From Lactiplantibacillus mudanjiangensis (lineage in GTDB: Bacteria > Bacillota > Bacilli > Lactobacillales > Lactobacillaceae), in the NCBI RefSeq assembly GCF_005405385.1, contig NZ_BJDY01000003.1, forward strand, positions 310,001 through 374,000: a stretch of DNA of 64,000 bases, read 5' to 3'. This document shows, in pieces, positions 1 through 7,974 of the stretch. The notes beneath the pieces are model-generated. The model saw only the letters and a program-made list of their open reading frames with translations, had not been told where the DNA came from and made no database searches. The translations under genes were made by a program, and so were the position numbers. Numbering within the stretch: position 1 is the first letter of the stretch; every line of letters begins with the position of its first letter.

Positions 1-204
1 AATGGCTACATGACGCCGTCAATTAAACGTCTGGAAGCAGAATATAAGGCAACACTAGGTTTAGTGGATCAGCCACTTTTAAATGTGATTGTCAGTAAAA
101 CTGATGCCCAGGTTGGTGATCAAATGGCTAACCTGACTGAACTTTTAGAAAAAGTCTCAGCGACTTTGTCAGAGGTGGTTCAGGATGAAAATACTAACAA
201 TTAA
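1..204 (+). CDS. cas7e: Type I-E CRISPR Cascade backbone protein Cas7e (Cse4/CasC), C-terminal fragment
   Basis: Only the last 67 codons are in the window; the frame is open from base 1. Cas7e is the subunit that polymerises along the crRNA to form the Cascade backbone. The fragment itself is not diagnostic. The call rests on position: it overlaps the start of cas5e by 20 bp, and cas6e follows, which is the standard cas7-cas5-cas6e order of type I-E operons. The in-frame ATG at base 10 is internal and not a real start. The tail is Glu/Asn rich and ends at TAA. Confidence 0.8.
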   Translation, partial: NGYMTPSIKRLEAEYKATLGLVDQPLLNVIVSKTDAQVGDQMANLTELLEKVSATLSEVVQDENTNN

Positions 205-889
205 ATTAGCAGCACCATTACAATCTTACGGCAATGAAGCGACTTTTGAACGCCGTACGACCGCACGTTATCCGACCAAGAGTGCTGTGATTGGGATGGT
301 AGCCGCCGCCTTAGGTTATCGGCGCACCGATTCACGAATTCTAGCGCTCAATGACTTAAGCTTTGCGGTTAGAATTGATCAGGCGGGTACGGTATTAACA
401 GATTACCAAACAGTTGAATGGAAAAAGAATACCCGCAAGATTACTTATCGTGAATATTTACAGGACGCCAAATTTATGGTGGCGTTGGGTAGTGACGATG
501 ATCAATTTATTGAGCAGATTGAGTTAGCGCTAAAACATCCTAAATTTCAACTATTTTTAGGGCGGCTATCAAATGCGCCAGCTGGAGTATTGCGACTCAA
601 CTTGTTTGAGGCAGAATCACCAGTTACTGTTTTAAAAAGGTTAAAATGTCAGGCAATTAATCGGTACAAGCGAAAAACGATTGAAATCATTGCTGATGCT
701 GATTTAATGCCAGATAAACCCAGTTCCTTTGTGAAAGACAAGGTACAATCGTTTGATCAACGAAATCGTCGTTATGGTTTTCGAGCGGTTGCCCAGACGG
801 AAGTTAGCGTAGATAAATTATACTTAGACATAGATCAACCTAAACAGCCAGTAAGTACGCAGCATGATGCGATGAGTCAGCTAGATTAG
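185..889 (+). CDS. cas5e: Type I-E CRISPR-associated protein Cas5e (CasD)
   Basis: Encodes 234 residues, the normal Cas5e size. Cas5e holds the 5' handle of the crRNA in Cascade. The N-terminus reads beta strand then LAAPLQSYG and a Pro-Thr-Lys-Ser-Ala-Val-Ile-Gly-Met helix (residues 30-39), the family hallmark in which Cas5 packs against the crRNA 5' end. The start ATG overlaps the end of cas7e, so the two are probably translationally coupled. cas6e follows after 12 bp behind an AGAAAGGAG ribosome site. No frameshift or missing segment is visible, so the protein looks intact. Confidence 0.93.
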   Translation: MKILTIKLAAPLQSYGNEATFERRTTARYPTKSAVIGMVAAALGYRRTDSRILALNDLSFAVRIDQAGTVLTDYQTVEWKKNTRKITYREYLQDAKFMVALGSDDDQFIEQIELALKHPKFQLFLGRLSNAPAGVLRLNLFEAESPVTVLKRLKCQAINRYKRKTIEIIADADLMPDKPSSFVKDKVQSFDQRNRRYGFRAVAQTEVSVDKLYLDIDQPKQPVSTQHDAMSQLD

Positions 890-901
890 AAAGGAGCCGT
901 T

Positions 902-1573
902 ATGTATTTATCAAGAGTTGAAATTGATACAAAGAATCGTTATAAAACTAGAGATTTAACACATTTGGGGGCCTTTCATAATTGGGTGGAGCAAAGCTTC
1001 CCAAAGGAGCTTGCAACCGGTATTCGGCATCGACATTTGTGGCGGCTAGATACTTTGGCAGGTAAACAATATTTATTAGTTTTAAGTGAAACTGCGCCTG
1101 ATGCGGACTTACTATTAACGTATGGTGTCCCCGGTACAGCAGTTACTAAGTCATACGATCCGTTTTTGTCACGATTACAAGATGGACAGCTTATGCAGTT
1201 CCGCTTAACCGCTAATCCAACGCATACGATTAGTCGGCCCGGGCAAAAACAAGGTCGCGTAGTGCCGCACGTGACAATTGCACAACAACGGCAGTGGTTA
1301 GCGGATCGCGCTGAAAAGTCAGGTTTTCAATTAGTTGAGCAAAGTATTGTGGGTACTGACGAAGACGTGAAGCAAGCTTTTGACATTGTCAGTCGTGATT
1401 GGCCAATGTTGCATCGTAAAACGGGTCGTGGTGTCCGTCTTAGTCGGGTGACCTTTGAAGGCCTGTTACGGATTAGTGATGTTGCTGTATTTAAGCAAAC
1501 GTTGACGACTGGTCTTGGTCGTGAAAAGGCGTTTGGTATGGGACTCATGACGGTTATTTCGGAGAATGCGTGA
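902..1573 (+). CDS. cas6e: Type I-E CRISPR pre-crRNA endoribonuclease Cas6e (CasE)
   Basis: Encodes 223 residues. Cas6e cuts pre-crRNA within each repeat and stays bound to the 3' hairpin. His26, in AFHNWVEQSFP, sits where the catalytic histidine of the family is expected, followed by the His-Arg-His-Leu-Trp-Arg-Leu-Asp strand. The C-terminus carries the glycine-rich loop GLGREKAFGMGLM that contacts RNA. The AGAAAGGAG ribosome site lies 6-7 bases before the ATG. It is the last cas gene present. A type I-E operon would normally continue with cas1, cas2 and the array, but none is found downstream in this window. Confidence 0.93.
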   Translation: MYLSRVEIDTKNRYKTRDLTHLGAFHNWVEQSFPKELATGIRHRHLWRLDTLAGKQYLLVLSETAPDADLLLTYGVPGTAVTKSYDPFLSRLQDGQLMQFRLTANPTHTISRPGQKQGRVVPHVTIAQQRQWLADRAEKSGFQLVEQSIVGTDEDVKQAFDIVSRDWPMLHRKTGRGVRLSRVTFEGLLRISDVAVFKQTLTTGLGREKAFGMGLMTVISENA

Positions 1574-1756
1574 TTCTTAGTGTGTGCCATTCGTAGAGAT
1601 GACTTGAAAATTTATTGTTCCGTGTCTGTAATAAAATCACAAAAATCAGCAGTTGTACCATGAAAAAAGATGGACGTGATCCACGATGGAAAAGGTACTT
1701 GTTGGTTCAGATTTTTCATTCAAGTTTATTGAGCGTGGTTGCAATGTCAGATAAAA

Positions 1757-1807
1757 TCCTCTTTATGTGGACAAGCAAATAATCAAGGCTTGTCCACATA
1801 AAGAGGA
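1757..1807. terminator. Perfect 20-bp inverted repeat downstream of cas6e, probable terminator
   Basis: Arms 1757-1776 and 1788-1807 are perfect complements around an 11-base loop. The left arm is preceded by an A-rich stretch and the right arm followed by GTTTTTG, so it could stop transcription from either side. It is unusually long for a simple terminator and may instead be the end of a lost mobile element. Confidence 0.6.
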
Positions 1808-1919
1808 GTTTTTGTATGAGCCAAAATTGTGCATACTATACAATTCCGGAAAAGCTCTATTATATTGAATTAGTAAACCAAAGAGAAATAAATCTTAACA
1901 TAATATAAAGGACCTATGT

Positions 1920-2240
1920 GCATTAATGCCACGTGTTTTTATGCATATTTCAAGAGCTGCATACTATAAAGGGACCCATTATAGGTTTAGTAAGCGTGAG
2001 ACCATGGAAGACGCTTGGAACCATGCCAAGATAAATTTTTCTGTTCCGAGTATGTGTTGAATAGTGATCAAATGATTTCATTGATTGAACGGGTGTATTT
2101 AATTAGCAGTACGATAATAAACGTCGCCAAAAACACTAAATGGTATATCCTCGAAAGAAATTCAAGACCATACCATTCTAAAACTGCATAGTGAATTTTG
2201 ATTATTTGAACTGTCTTCTTGACTCGGAGTAGCCCCAGCC
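1920..2240 (+). pseudogene. Decayed IS3-family-like transposase (orfB) remnant
   Basis: No intact frame remains. At 1948-1977 one frame reads ISRAAYYKGT, which resembles the N-terminal Ser-Arg-x-x-Tyr-Tyr-Lys motif of IS3-family OrfB. About 170 bases later two other frames read YDNKRRQK (near 2112) and LNGISSKEIQ (near 2140), like the OrfB C-terminus around Tyr-Asn-x-x-Arg-x-x-x-x-Leu-x-Gly-x-Ser-Pro. The order fits an internally deleted and frameshifted orfB. The whole stretch 1574-2482 contains no other credible gene. The family assignment is from short matches only. It probably marks where the adaptation part of the CRISPR locus was lost. Confidence 0.4.
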
Positions 2241-2482
2241 CTGTGTTGAATAGTACTTATTGGAGATTTTTATTGTGATTAAGTGCCATCGAAGAAGAAC
2301 ATTAATATGTTTTTCCATGTTGAATACGAATAGTTATCTTCAGCTGTTGGAAATAACAGAATATAGATTTATTTAGCTTTCCAATAGTATTGTTAGAGAC
2401 TCAGATTTTTATCAAATGAATCATAGGGGGATGATGCGGATTTTTAAGAAATATTATATTTTTAGTATAGACATTAAAAAAA

Positions 2483-3862
2483 CTATGATCTATTTATTTT
2501 TTTACCAATAAATGCTTTATACTCCTTGTAGCAAATACTATAAAAGTCAAGATCAGGTATTATGTCTAGTAAAAGACTATCATTAATTGAACCACTATGC
2601 AGCAGCCAATCAATATTTTCTTTACACTGATCAACAATTTCGGGATTACTGGATTCCATAAATATCACTGAGATATTAAAGATATCATCAATGTTTTCTT
2701 CGCTTTTTTCTAAATTGAAGAAGAAGGACTTTAAAGAATTAGCAAGATTATTTAGTCTTAATTTCTTTGGGTTTTCAAGATAACTAATAAAAATATTTTT
2801 CCAAGTGATTCCCCATTTATTTCCCTTTGAAGATTCTAGCGTACTGGAGTCTAGTCCTTTGAATTTCTCAGGCATATTTAAAAACACACTGATTGTTGCG
2901 ACAGGTGGTTTTAAATAATGTTCAGCAATTTCCAGGTACTCAGAATCCCATGTACTTATTTCAAAAAAATTTCCAATTAATTTTTTTAACAAATAACGTA
3001 GCATATCTATTTCTGTAAATTTGTTCGAAATATTAAAAAAAGGTGTTACAGGCCAACGAAATACAGGCTGAAATAAAATTCTTCCGTGTGCAATTCCATT
3101 CCTGATTTTTACAATTGATTCGGCAAAGTACATTTCATTTTCTGAAGTGATACCATTTTTTGAAAGCAGATACTTTATTTTAGTTGCAAAACTTAAGTTG
3201 TCTGAATCTAAGACTTTTGAGATAAGCTTCAAGTTTTGATCGGCAAAATTTTTTATTTCGCTATCTCTAATTAGCATAAGAGAAGCATACTCCTCTAGAT
3301 CTTCTTGTATCTTTTGTTTTGCTTTTTCTTGTAATTCAAATGCGTAGTTGTTGCTGAGTAATTCCAAAATCTGAAACAAGCCAAGCAAAACTTCGTCACG
3401 ATACAGATGACCATCCATATCTTCATTTTCTAAGCTGAGATTTTTTCGCCATCGATCTAGTAGAGAGATGGCTAACTTACTATCTTTCGAATCATAAATT
3501 TTACTCGTTACTTTGTTTAAATCGCTTGAATAATCATTTTTACCAACCTTAAAGGTTGTTTTATTAGTTTTGTTTTTATCTTCGGGATTATCATCATCTT
3601 TAGTACAACTATTATCAACATGGTTGCCTGACTCTGTAATATCATAAACCGTAACTGGGTAGTCTAAAAAAAGTGACAGTATTCCATGAATGATTAGTAG
3701 CCATGGACGGGTTAATCTTGCTACGTCAAATCGTGAGTAAATAGAATCCATGTCCATAGTACCTTTTATTTCTATTCTAATTTCTTCCTTTCTTTCAGCA
3801 GTTATTGATTGAACTGTTATATCTTTGAGTTGAAAGTATATTTCAATGTCATTCGAATTCAA
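2483..3862 (-). CDS. Uncharacterised HEPN-domain protein, probable RNase-type accessory or defence factor
   Basis: Encodes at least 459 residues, lysine/asparagine rich and clearly more AT-rich than the core genes. Residues 252-260 read KIRNGIAHG, which fits the Arg-x4-His motif of HEPN ribonuclease or RNA-binding domains (Arg254, His259); surrounding residues are predicted helical. Residues 80-115 form a charged, low-complexity linker. No transmembrane segment or signal peptide is seen. The TTG start at 3862 has no ribosome site. The frame stays open upstream and a GAGGA at 3915-3919 lies just before in-frame ATT (3908-3910) and ATA codons, so the true N-terminus may be about 15 residues longer. 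It is flanked by a remnant cas operon and a McrB/DUF3883 gene, which suggests phage defence. No specific function is recognised. Confidence 0.6.
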   Translation of the reverse strand: MNSNDIEIYFQLKDITVQSITAERKEEIRIEIKGTMDMDSIYSRFDVARLTRPWLLIIHGILSLFLDYPVTVYDITESGNHVDNSCTKDDDNPEDKNKTNKTTFKVGKNDYSSDLNKVTSKIYDSKDSKLAISLLDRWRKNLSLENEDMDGHLYRDEVLLGLFQILELLSNNYAFELQEKAKQKIQEDLEEYASLMLIRDSEIKNFADQNLKLISKVLDSDNLSFATKIKYLLSKNGITSENEMYFAESIVKIRNGIAHGRILFQPVFRWPVTPFFNISNKFTEIDMLRYLLKKLIGNFFEISTWDSEYLEIAEHYLKPPVATISVFLNMPEKFKGLDSSTLESSKGNKWGITWKNIFISYLENPKKLRLNNLANSLKSFFFNLEKSEENIDDIFNISVIFMESSNPEIVDQCKENIDWLLHSGSINDSLLLDIIPDLDFYSICYKEYKAFIGKKINRS

Positions 3863-3948
3863 AAAATTAAAGTTAATATCATGGTGTTCGTAAAAATAAA
3901 TTTTTATAATATTGTCCTCGTTTCGCTATTGCTATTATTGATGAATAA

Positions 3949-3976
3949 ATTATACCATCAAGATCCACAATGTTAA
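3949..3976 (-). promoter_or_regulatory. Probable sigma-A promoter of the HEPN gene
   Basis: On the minus strand, TTAACA (3971-3976) and a perfect TATAAT (3949-3954) are separated by 16 bases. Transcription would begin near 3942, about 25 bases before the GAGGA site at 3915-3919. Confidence 0.5.
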
Positions 3977-4340
3977 GAAAATGGGATACTTGTTTTATTT
4001 TCTATGATGAAAGAGAATGATCAGTCTAATGCTAGTTCTTGTTATTATGAACCCTTTATGATTTTAAAATAAAATAATTTAATTCATCTGATGTTTTATA
4101 AGACAACTTTTACATTTTGGAGTGAAATTGAAAACTAATTGCGGGATTTTTAAAAAGTAACTACAAGATGCTTCTTTGTTAGGTTGGAATAGTTTTAGCT
4201 AACTGTTTAGTTATTGATTGTGAGTATAAAATGTTGTTAACAAATGCCAAGCTTTGTGCAGATAATGATGTGTTATTATTACTCTTTGATAGTTAAAGTA
4301 ATAGGATATAGCGAAAAAACGATGAATTAGTAAATTAGAA

Positions 4341-4356
4341 TGTTTCACGTGGAACA
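4341..4356. other. parS site (ParB/Spo0J binding palindrome), one-base variant
   Basis: TGTTTCACGTGGAACA differs from the perfect palindrome TGTTTCACGTGAAACA at one position. This variant is also found among natural Bacillus parS sites. It lies in the 610-bp AT-rich gap 3863-4472 between the divergent HEPN and McrB-like genes; I see no other gene in that gap. Confidence 0.8.
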
Positions 4357-4472
4357 TTTGAAATGATTATGATCAAATAAAAGATGTTCGCTAAAAGCCA
4401 GGCTAGCTTAGATAAGTTTTGTGATATAAATATAGTTAACAGTTAGAATATTGGTTATGAAAAGGGGAATAC

Positions 4473-5684
4473 ATGTTGAATTTGAACCAGCTAATTAATT
4501 ATGTTCTAGATAATTATCCACAAAGAATGGCGGCTGACTTTAGAAACCATCAGTTTAAAGGAAATCAATTGTCAAAATTACTGAACCCCGGATTGAACAG
4601 TATTAATAATAATCAATTAGTTTTAACAGAGGGCTTTGTTTCTAATGGCTCGGCCGGAAAGGGAAATTGGGCAACTATTCCTTGGATTGGACTATTTGAT
4701 AGTGAAATATCAGTTAGTGCTGAAGCGGGTTTTGATATTGTATATTTGTTTTCAGCAGATCTACAATGCGTCTATTTATCGCTTAATCAAGGATGGAGTT
4801 TCTATAAAGATAGGTTTAAACCGAAAGCGAGATTGAAAAATATTCAACGGGTAGCAGATTATTGGCGAAGTAATTTGGCTGTTCAGTCAGATAGAATTAC
4901 AGGTGATGATATTGATTTACACGCTGCTCAATACCAGGGAACAAAGCTACCAACTGGATATGAACGTGGCAATATTTTAAGCATCAAGTATGAAAAAGGA
5001 TCTATTCCTAGTGATGTTAAGCTAATGCAGGATCTGTTAGAAATGAAGTCACTCTTAGTTAGTCTAAAAGCGCAATTATATTTACCAGAAAATCTGGCGT
5101 ATTCTATTTCATTTATTTTAAAGCAGTATAATTCAAGTATTGCTGAAGAAAGTACTGGTTACAGCATAAATAAGGCACACCAGAACTCGGTGCTTAAGAA
5201 AAAACTGAAGTTAACGGCTGGCCCTAAGTTAAAGTCGAAAACCAGCTCAAAAAGGGTAAGTATCAATAAGCCAGATTATGAAAAAAAAGAGCGAGAAAAT
5301 TCAAAAATAGGATTTTCTGGTGAACTATTAATGCTAGCCTATGAGAAAAAACAATTAGTGGATGCCAATCGACCAGATTTAGCCGATAAGGTACAACAAG
5401 TTTCTGAAACTAAAGGTGATGGATTGGGTTATGATGTTATTTCATATTCGATAGAAGGTGAGCCTAAATATATTGAGGTTAAAACGACTGCGAACGGGAT
5501 TAATGCGCCATTTTATGTGACACCTAATGAAATTAGAATATCTCAGAAATACCAAGAAGCATATGAACTGGTTCGTATCTATGATCTTAATGGGGACTGT
5601 AAATTTTATCGAATTATCGGAGATTTAAGTAAAAAATTAAGATTAACTGCCCAAAGCTATCAAGCAATGCCCAATTTTGAATGA
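4473..5684 (+). CDS. McrB-type N-terminal (DUF3578) plus DUF3883 nuclease-like protein
   Basis: Encodes 403 residues in two domains. Residues 1-185 resemble the McrB-family N-terminal domain (DUF3578), a substrate-recognition module, with WATIPWIGLFD near 66-76. A basic linker (about 235-275) is followed by a DUF3883 domain from about 279 on. There, Glu284 in GFSGE, Asp321 in GLGYDV and Glu335-x-Lys337 in IEVKTT give the spacing of a PD-(D/E)xK nuclease fold. No ATPase or GTPase motor is encoded, unlike true McrBC. The start ATG has an AAAGGGGAA ribosome site. The gene is AT-rich and stands alone between parS and a secreted-protein gene. A modification-dependent restriction role is inferred, not shown. 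Confidence 0.7.
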   Translation: MLNLNQLINYVLDNYPQRMAADFRNHQFKGNQLSKLLNPGLNSINNNQLVLTEGFVSNGSAGKGNWATIPWIGLFDSEISVSAEAGFDIVYLFSADLQCVYLSLNQGWSFYKDRFKPKARLKNIQRVADYWRSNLAVQSDRITGDDIDLHAAQYQGTKLPTGYERGNILSIKYEKGSIPSDVKLMQDLLEMKSLLVSLKAQLYLPENLAYSISFILKQYNSSIAEESTGYSINKAHQNSVLKKKLKLTAGPKLKSKTSSKRVSINKPDYEKKERENSKIGFSGELLMLAYEKKQLVDANRPDLADKVQQVSETKGDGLGYDVISYSIEGEPKYIEVKTTANGINAPFYVTPNEIRISQKYQEAYELVRIYDLNGDCKFYRIIGDLSKKLRLTAQSYQAMPNFE

Positions 5685-5801
5685 AAGCGTGAACAACATT
5701 TGAAATGTAATTAGTTGTTTAAACTAATTGAATTTATCTTATCTGTGAACTAAGCTAAAACTAACTCAAAAGCGAGTGAATTTATTTTGGAGGGGTTAAA
5801 C

Positions 5802-6341
5802 ATGCGAGTGAAACGATTATTACTAATGGTCATGCTAGGGGTAGCGATGACTATTATCAGTGTCGGAACAACATCAATGAACCAACCAGCACAGGCGGCG
5901 TCAAAGTACACAATTAAGACATTTCCAAAGCGGTTGCGGGGAACTTGGTACTGGTATGATAATTACGATCATAAAGTTGTCCGAATTAAGATTTCAGCTA
6001 AAAAGATGATCAATGGAAAATATACGTCGAGATTACATCAACGTAAAGAAAGCCAATATCCTAAACAAGGGGCTAAGATGAAGCATCCTAGTTGGATTAT
6101 TGGTCGTAACTTCACGTATAAAGGTGAGAAGTGGACCCAAACTTATGGCTGGTATCAAAGCGCTGGTGCTGGTGATTATTATCGCCGTGTGAGTCACACG
6201 ATTCACGGTAAAAAATATGCAACCTTACAAATGGCTAGCGGTGCTGGTATCTGGACAGATGGTTACGGGTATCATACGAAAAAAGCGGCTAAGGCCAATG
6301 CTAATCGGTGGTTCAAAGGCGACCGTCATAATGCCTATTAA
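5802..6341 (+). CDS. Secreted protein of unknown function
   Basis: Encodes 179 residues from the ATG at 5802, chosen because the GGAGGGG ribosome site at 5788-5794 would lie inside a longer TTG-started frame. A basic start, a hydrophobic core and PAQAAS give a signal peptide cut near residue 33. The mature part is basic and aromatic (LRGTWYWYDN near its start, then many Trp, Tyr, Lys and His), a composition common in small secreted lactobacillus proteins. There is no LPxTG anchor and no catalytic motif I recognise. It is a single gene followed by a strong terminator. The function is unknown. Confidence 0.75.
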   Translation: MRVKRLLLMVMLGVAMTIISVGTTSMNQPAQAASKYTIKTFPKRLRGTWYWYDNYDHKVVRIKISAKKMINGKYTSRLHQRKESQYPKQGAKMKHPSWIIGRNFTYKGEKWTQTYGWYQSAGAGDYYRRVSHTIHGKKYATLQMASGAGIWTDGYGYHTKKAAKANANRWFKGDRHNAY

Positions 6342-6347
6342 TTAACA

Positions 6348-6388
6348 AAAAAGCTGACAATTTCGCAATTGAAATTGTCAGCTTTTTA
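6348..6388. terminator. Bidirectional terminator
   Basis: Stem AAAGCTGACAATTTC / GAAATTGTCAGCTTT with a 6-base loop, A-run before and T-run after. It serves the secreted protein on the plus strand and the HpaB-like gene on the minus strand, whose ends converge here. Confidence 0.9.
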
Positions 6389-6403
6389 TTAGCAAAATTA
6401 AGT

Positions 6404-7816
6404 TTACTTCAACAATCGATCCAACATCGCATCGCCATTAGTCAAATCTTCACCCAAATAATGTTTCGAACGAATACGCATTGGATCTCCGCCGTGATAG
6501 TATTCATACATCAATTGACGTTGTCCAAAACCAGAACTGGTTAAGTCAAACGCTAGGTTCAATAATTTCGAGCGTTCTTCGGCGGTTGCGCGTGAAGTCG
6601 CCAACGCTTGTTGTAAAATTGGGCCATTGTCGCCATTAAACTCGCCAAAACCAGGCACGCCGACCATCGAGCCCGCAGCCAAGTGTTGGGTGACTTTTAA
6701 GGCGTCTTCAAAGTAACCGGGTAAACTAGCTCGGACAGCCAGTAGCGCTTGCTGACTAGGCGTATAGATACCAAATTCATCAAGCTGGCCATTTTCTTCG
6801 GAACGCGTGATGGCCCCTTTGATTAATTCAAGATTAGCCGTTAACCGACCAAGCTGTTCTTGCACACCTAAAAAGCCATCTAGTCCTAAAACGTGCGCGA
6901 CCCGAATGGCTAAACTCGTGGCGAATTCGAGTTTGGTAATTCCACGGACCTCATCTTGGTGAGACGTCTGGATAAAAATCCCTGAGTCAATAAAGAAGCG
7001 ATTACTCATTTGATAATCATTTTCAACGAAGACGTTTTCCCAAGGCACAAAGACGTGATCAAAAACAACATACGCGTCGATCTCGTCTAATGAATTACTT
7101 AATGGATAGTCATCTTCGGTATAGCCAGGATGATCAAGCAATTTACGACAAATGATCTTAACGCCTGGGGTAGTCAATGGGGTGGCAAAAGCGACCGCGT
7201 AGCTGGTATCGCCTTTTTCTAACAGTAACTCTGGTGGATTGAACACGAGTAAATCGTCAGCGATTGGCGCCATCGTGTTGACCATTTTAGCGCCAGAGAC
7301 GACGATACCATCGGCACGGCGTTCAATGGTGTGCACGCCAGCATAGCCACTTGGAATCCCGTTAATCGGTTGGCTGCGGTCCAGCTGTGGATTTTGCAAG
7401 GCATGACTAATAAAGGTATCGTGAGCTTTAACTTGTTCAGCATAACGTTTCGCATTAGCCGCAAAGTCGGTCCAGTCGTTATGGCCCAAAAAGGCACTTC
7501 GTTCAGCGAGCACGGCCATGCCGCTATTGAGAAAGTCGGGCGTTCGACCGAGCATGCCGTTATTTGTTTGGGCAATTTCTTGATAGGCGCGGTGCTTTTG
7601 CCGTAAATCGGCCACATTGCGTGGCACTTTAAAGGCAATGTCATAGGTCTGACCGTCTTCTTGATACGTGTGGACGGTCGGATGTGTTTGTTGCAAGGCG
7701 TAGTACTGATTGTTCAGTGCCAAGGTTTTGCGGAAAATAGGAATAGTTGCAACGTTAATGCGCTGACCGTTGAGATAAACTGCGCGGCCATCGTCTAGTT
7801 GATCAATGGTGTGCAT
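6404..7816 (-). CDS. HpaB-family flavin-dependent hydroxylase (4-hydroxyphenylacetate 3-hydroxylase-like)
   Basis: Encodes 470 residues, typical of the HpaB/PvcC group, which shares the acyl-CoA dehydrogenase fold and uses reduced flavin from a partner reductase to hydroxylate phenols. Family features in order are the N-terminal region with GRTPDFLNSGMA (about 111-122), FISHALQNPQ, a core with SGAKMVNTMAPIADDLLVF, then DAYVVFDHVFVPWENVF (around 250) and a helical C-terminal domain with AAGSMVGVPG. No HpaC reductase gene is adjacent, so the flavin source is unknown; the natural substrate cannot be read from sequence. The ATG follows an AAGGGGGC ribosome site. Upstream, a palindromic AAAGCGCTTT at 7869-7878 resembles a catabolite-control half. 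Confidence 0.8.
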   Translation of the reverse strand: MHTIDQLDDGRAVYLNGQRINVATIPIFRKTLALNNQYYALQQTHPTVHTYQEDGQTYDIAFKVPRNVADLRQKHRAYQEIAQTNNGMLGRTPDFLNSGMAVLAERSAFLGHNDWTDFAANAKRYAEQVKAHDTFISHALQNPQLDRSQPINGIPSGYAGVHTIERRADGIVVSGAKMVNTMAPIADDLLVFNPPELLLEKGDTSYAVAFATPLTTPGVKIICRKLLDHPGYTEDDYPLSNSLDEIDAYVVFDHVFVPWENVFVENDYQMSNRFFIDSGIFIQTSHQDEVRGITKLEFATSLAIRVAHVLGLDGFLGVQEQLGRLTANLELIKGAITRSEENGQLDEFGIYTPSQQALLAVRASLPGYFEDALKVTQHLAAGSMVGVPGFGEFNGDNGPILQQALATSRATAEERSKLLNLAFDLTSSGFGQRQLMYEYYHGGDPMRIRSKHYLGEDLTNGDAMLDRLLK

Positions 7817-7974
7817 GTAAAAGCCCCCTTAGTGATTAATTTCACTATAACAGACTCGTCAGTTAAATAAAGCGCTTTTATATAATTTCTCATTTCTGCG
7901 ACTCGAATCAGCGCATGGGCTTGATTATCTGATAACATAGAACCTAACAAGCAAGATTGAAAGGAAGTGCTGAA

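Noticed and set aside
1327-1590. Minus-strand frame opposite cas6e
   Set aside because: Shadow of cas6e with no ribosome site or recognisable product.
1574-2482. Search for a CRISPR array after cas6e
   Set aside because: No direct repeat of 25-30 bases recurs at regular spacing; GTGATCC near 1677 is a single short match to type I-E repeats.
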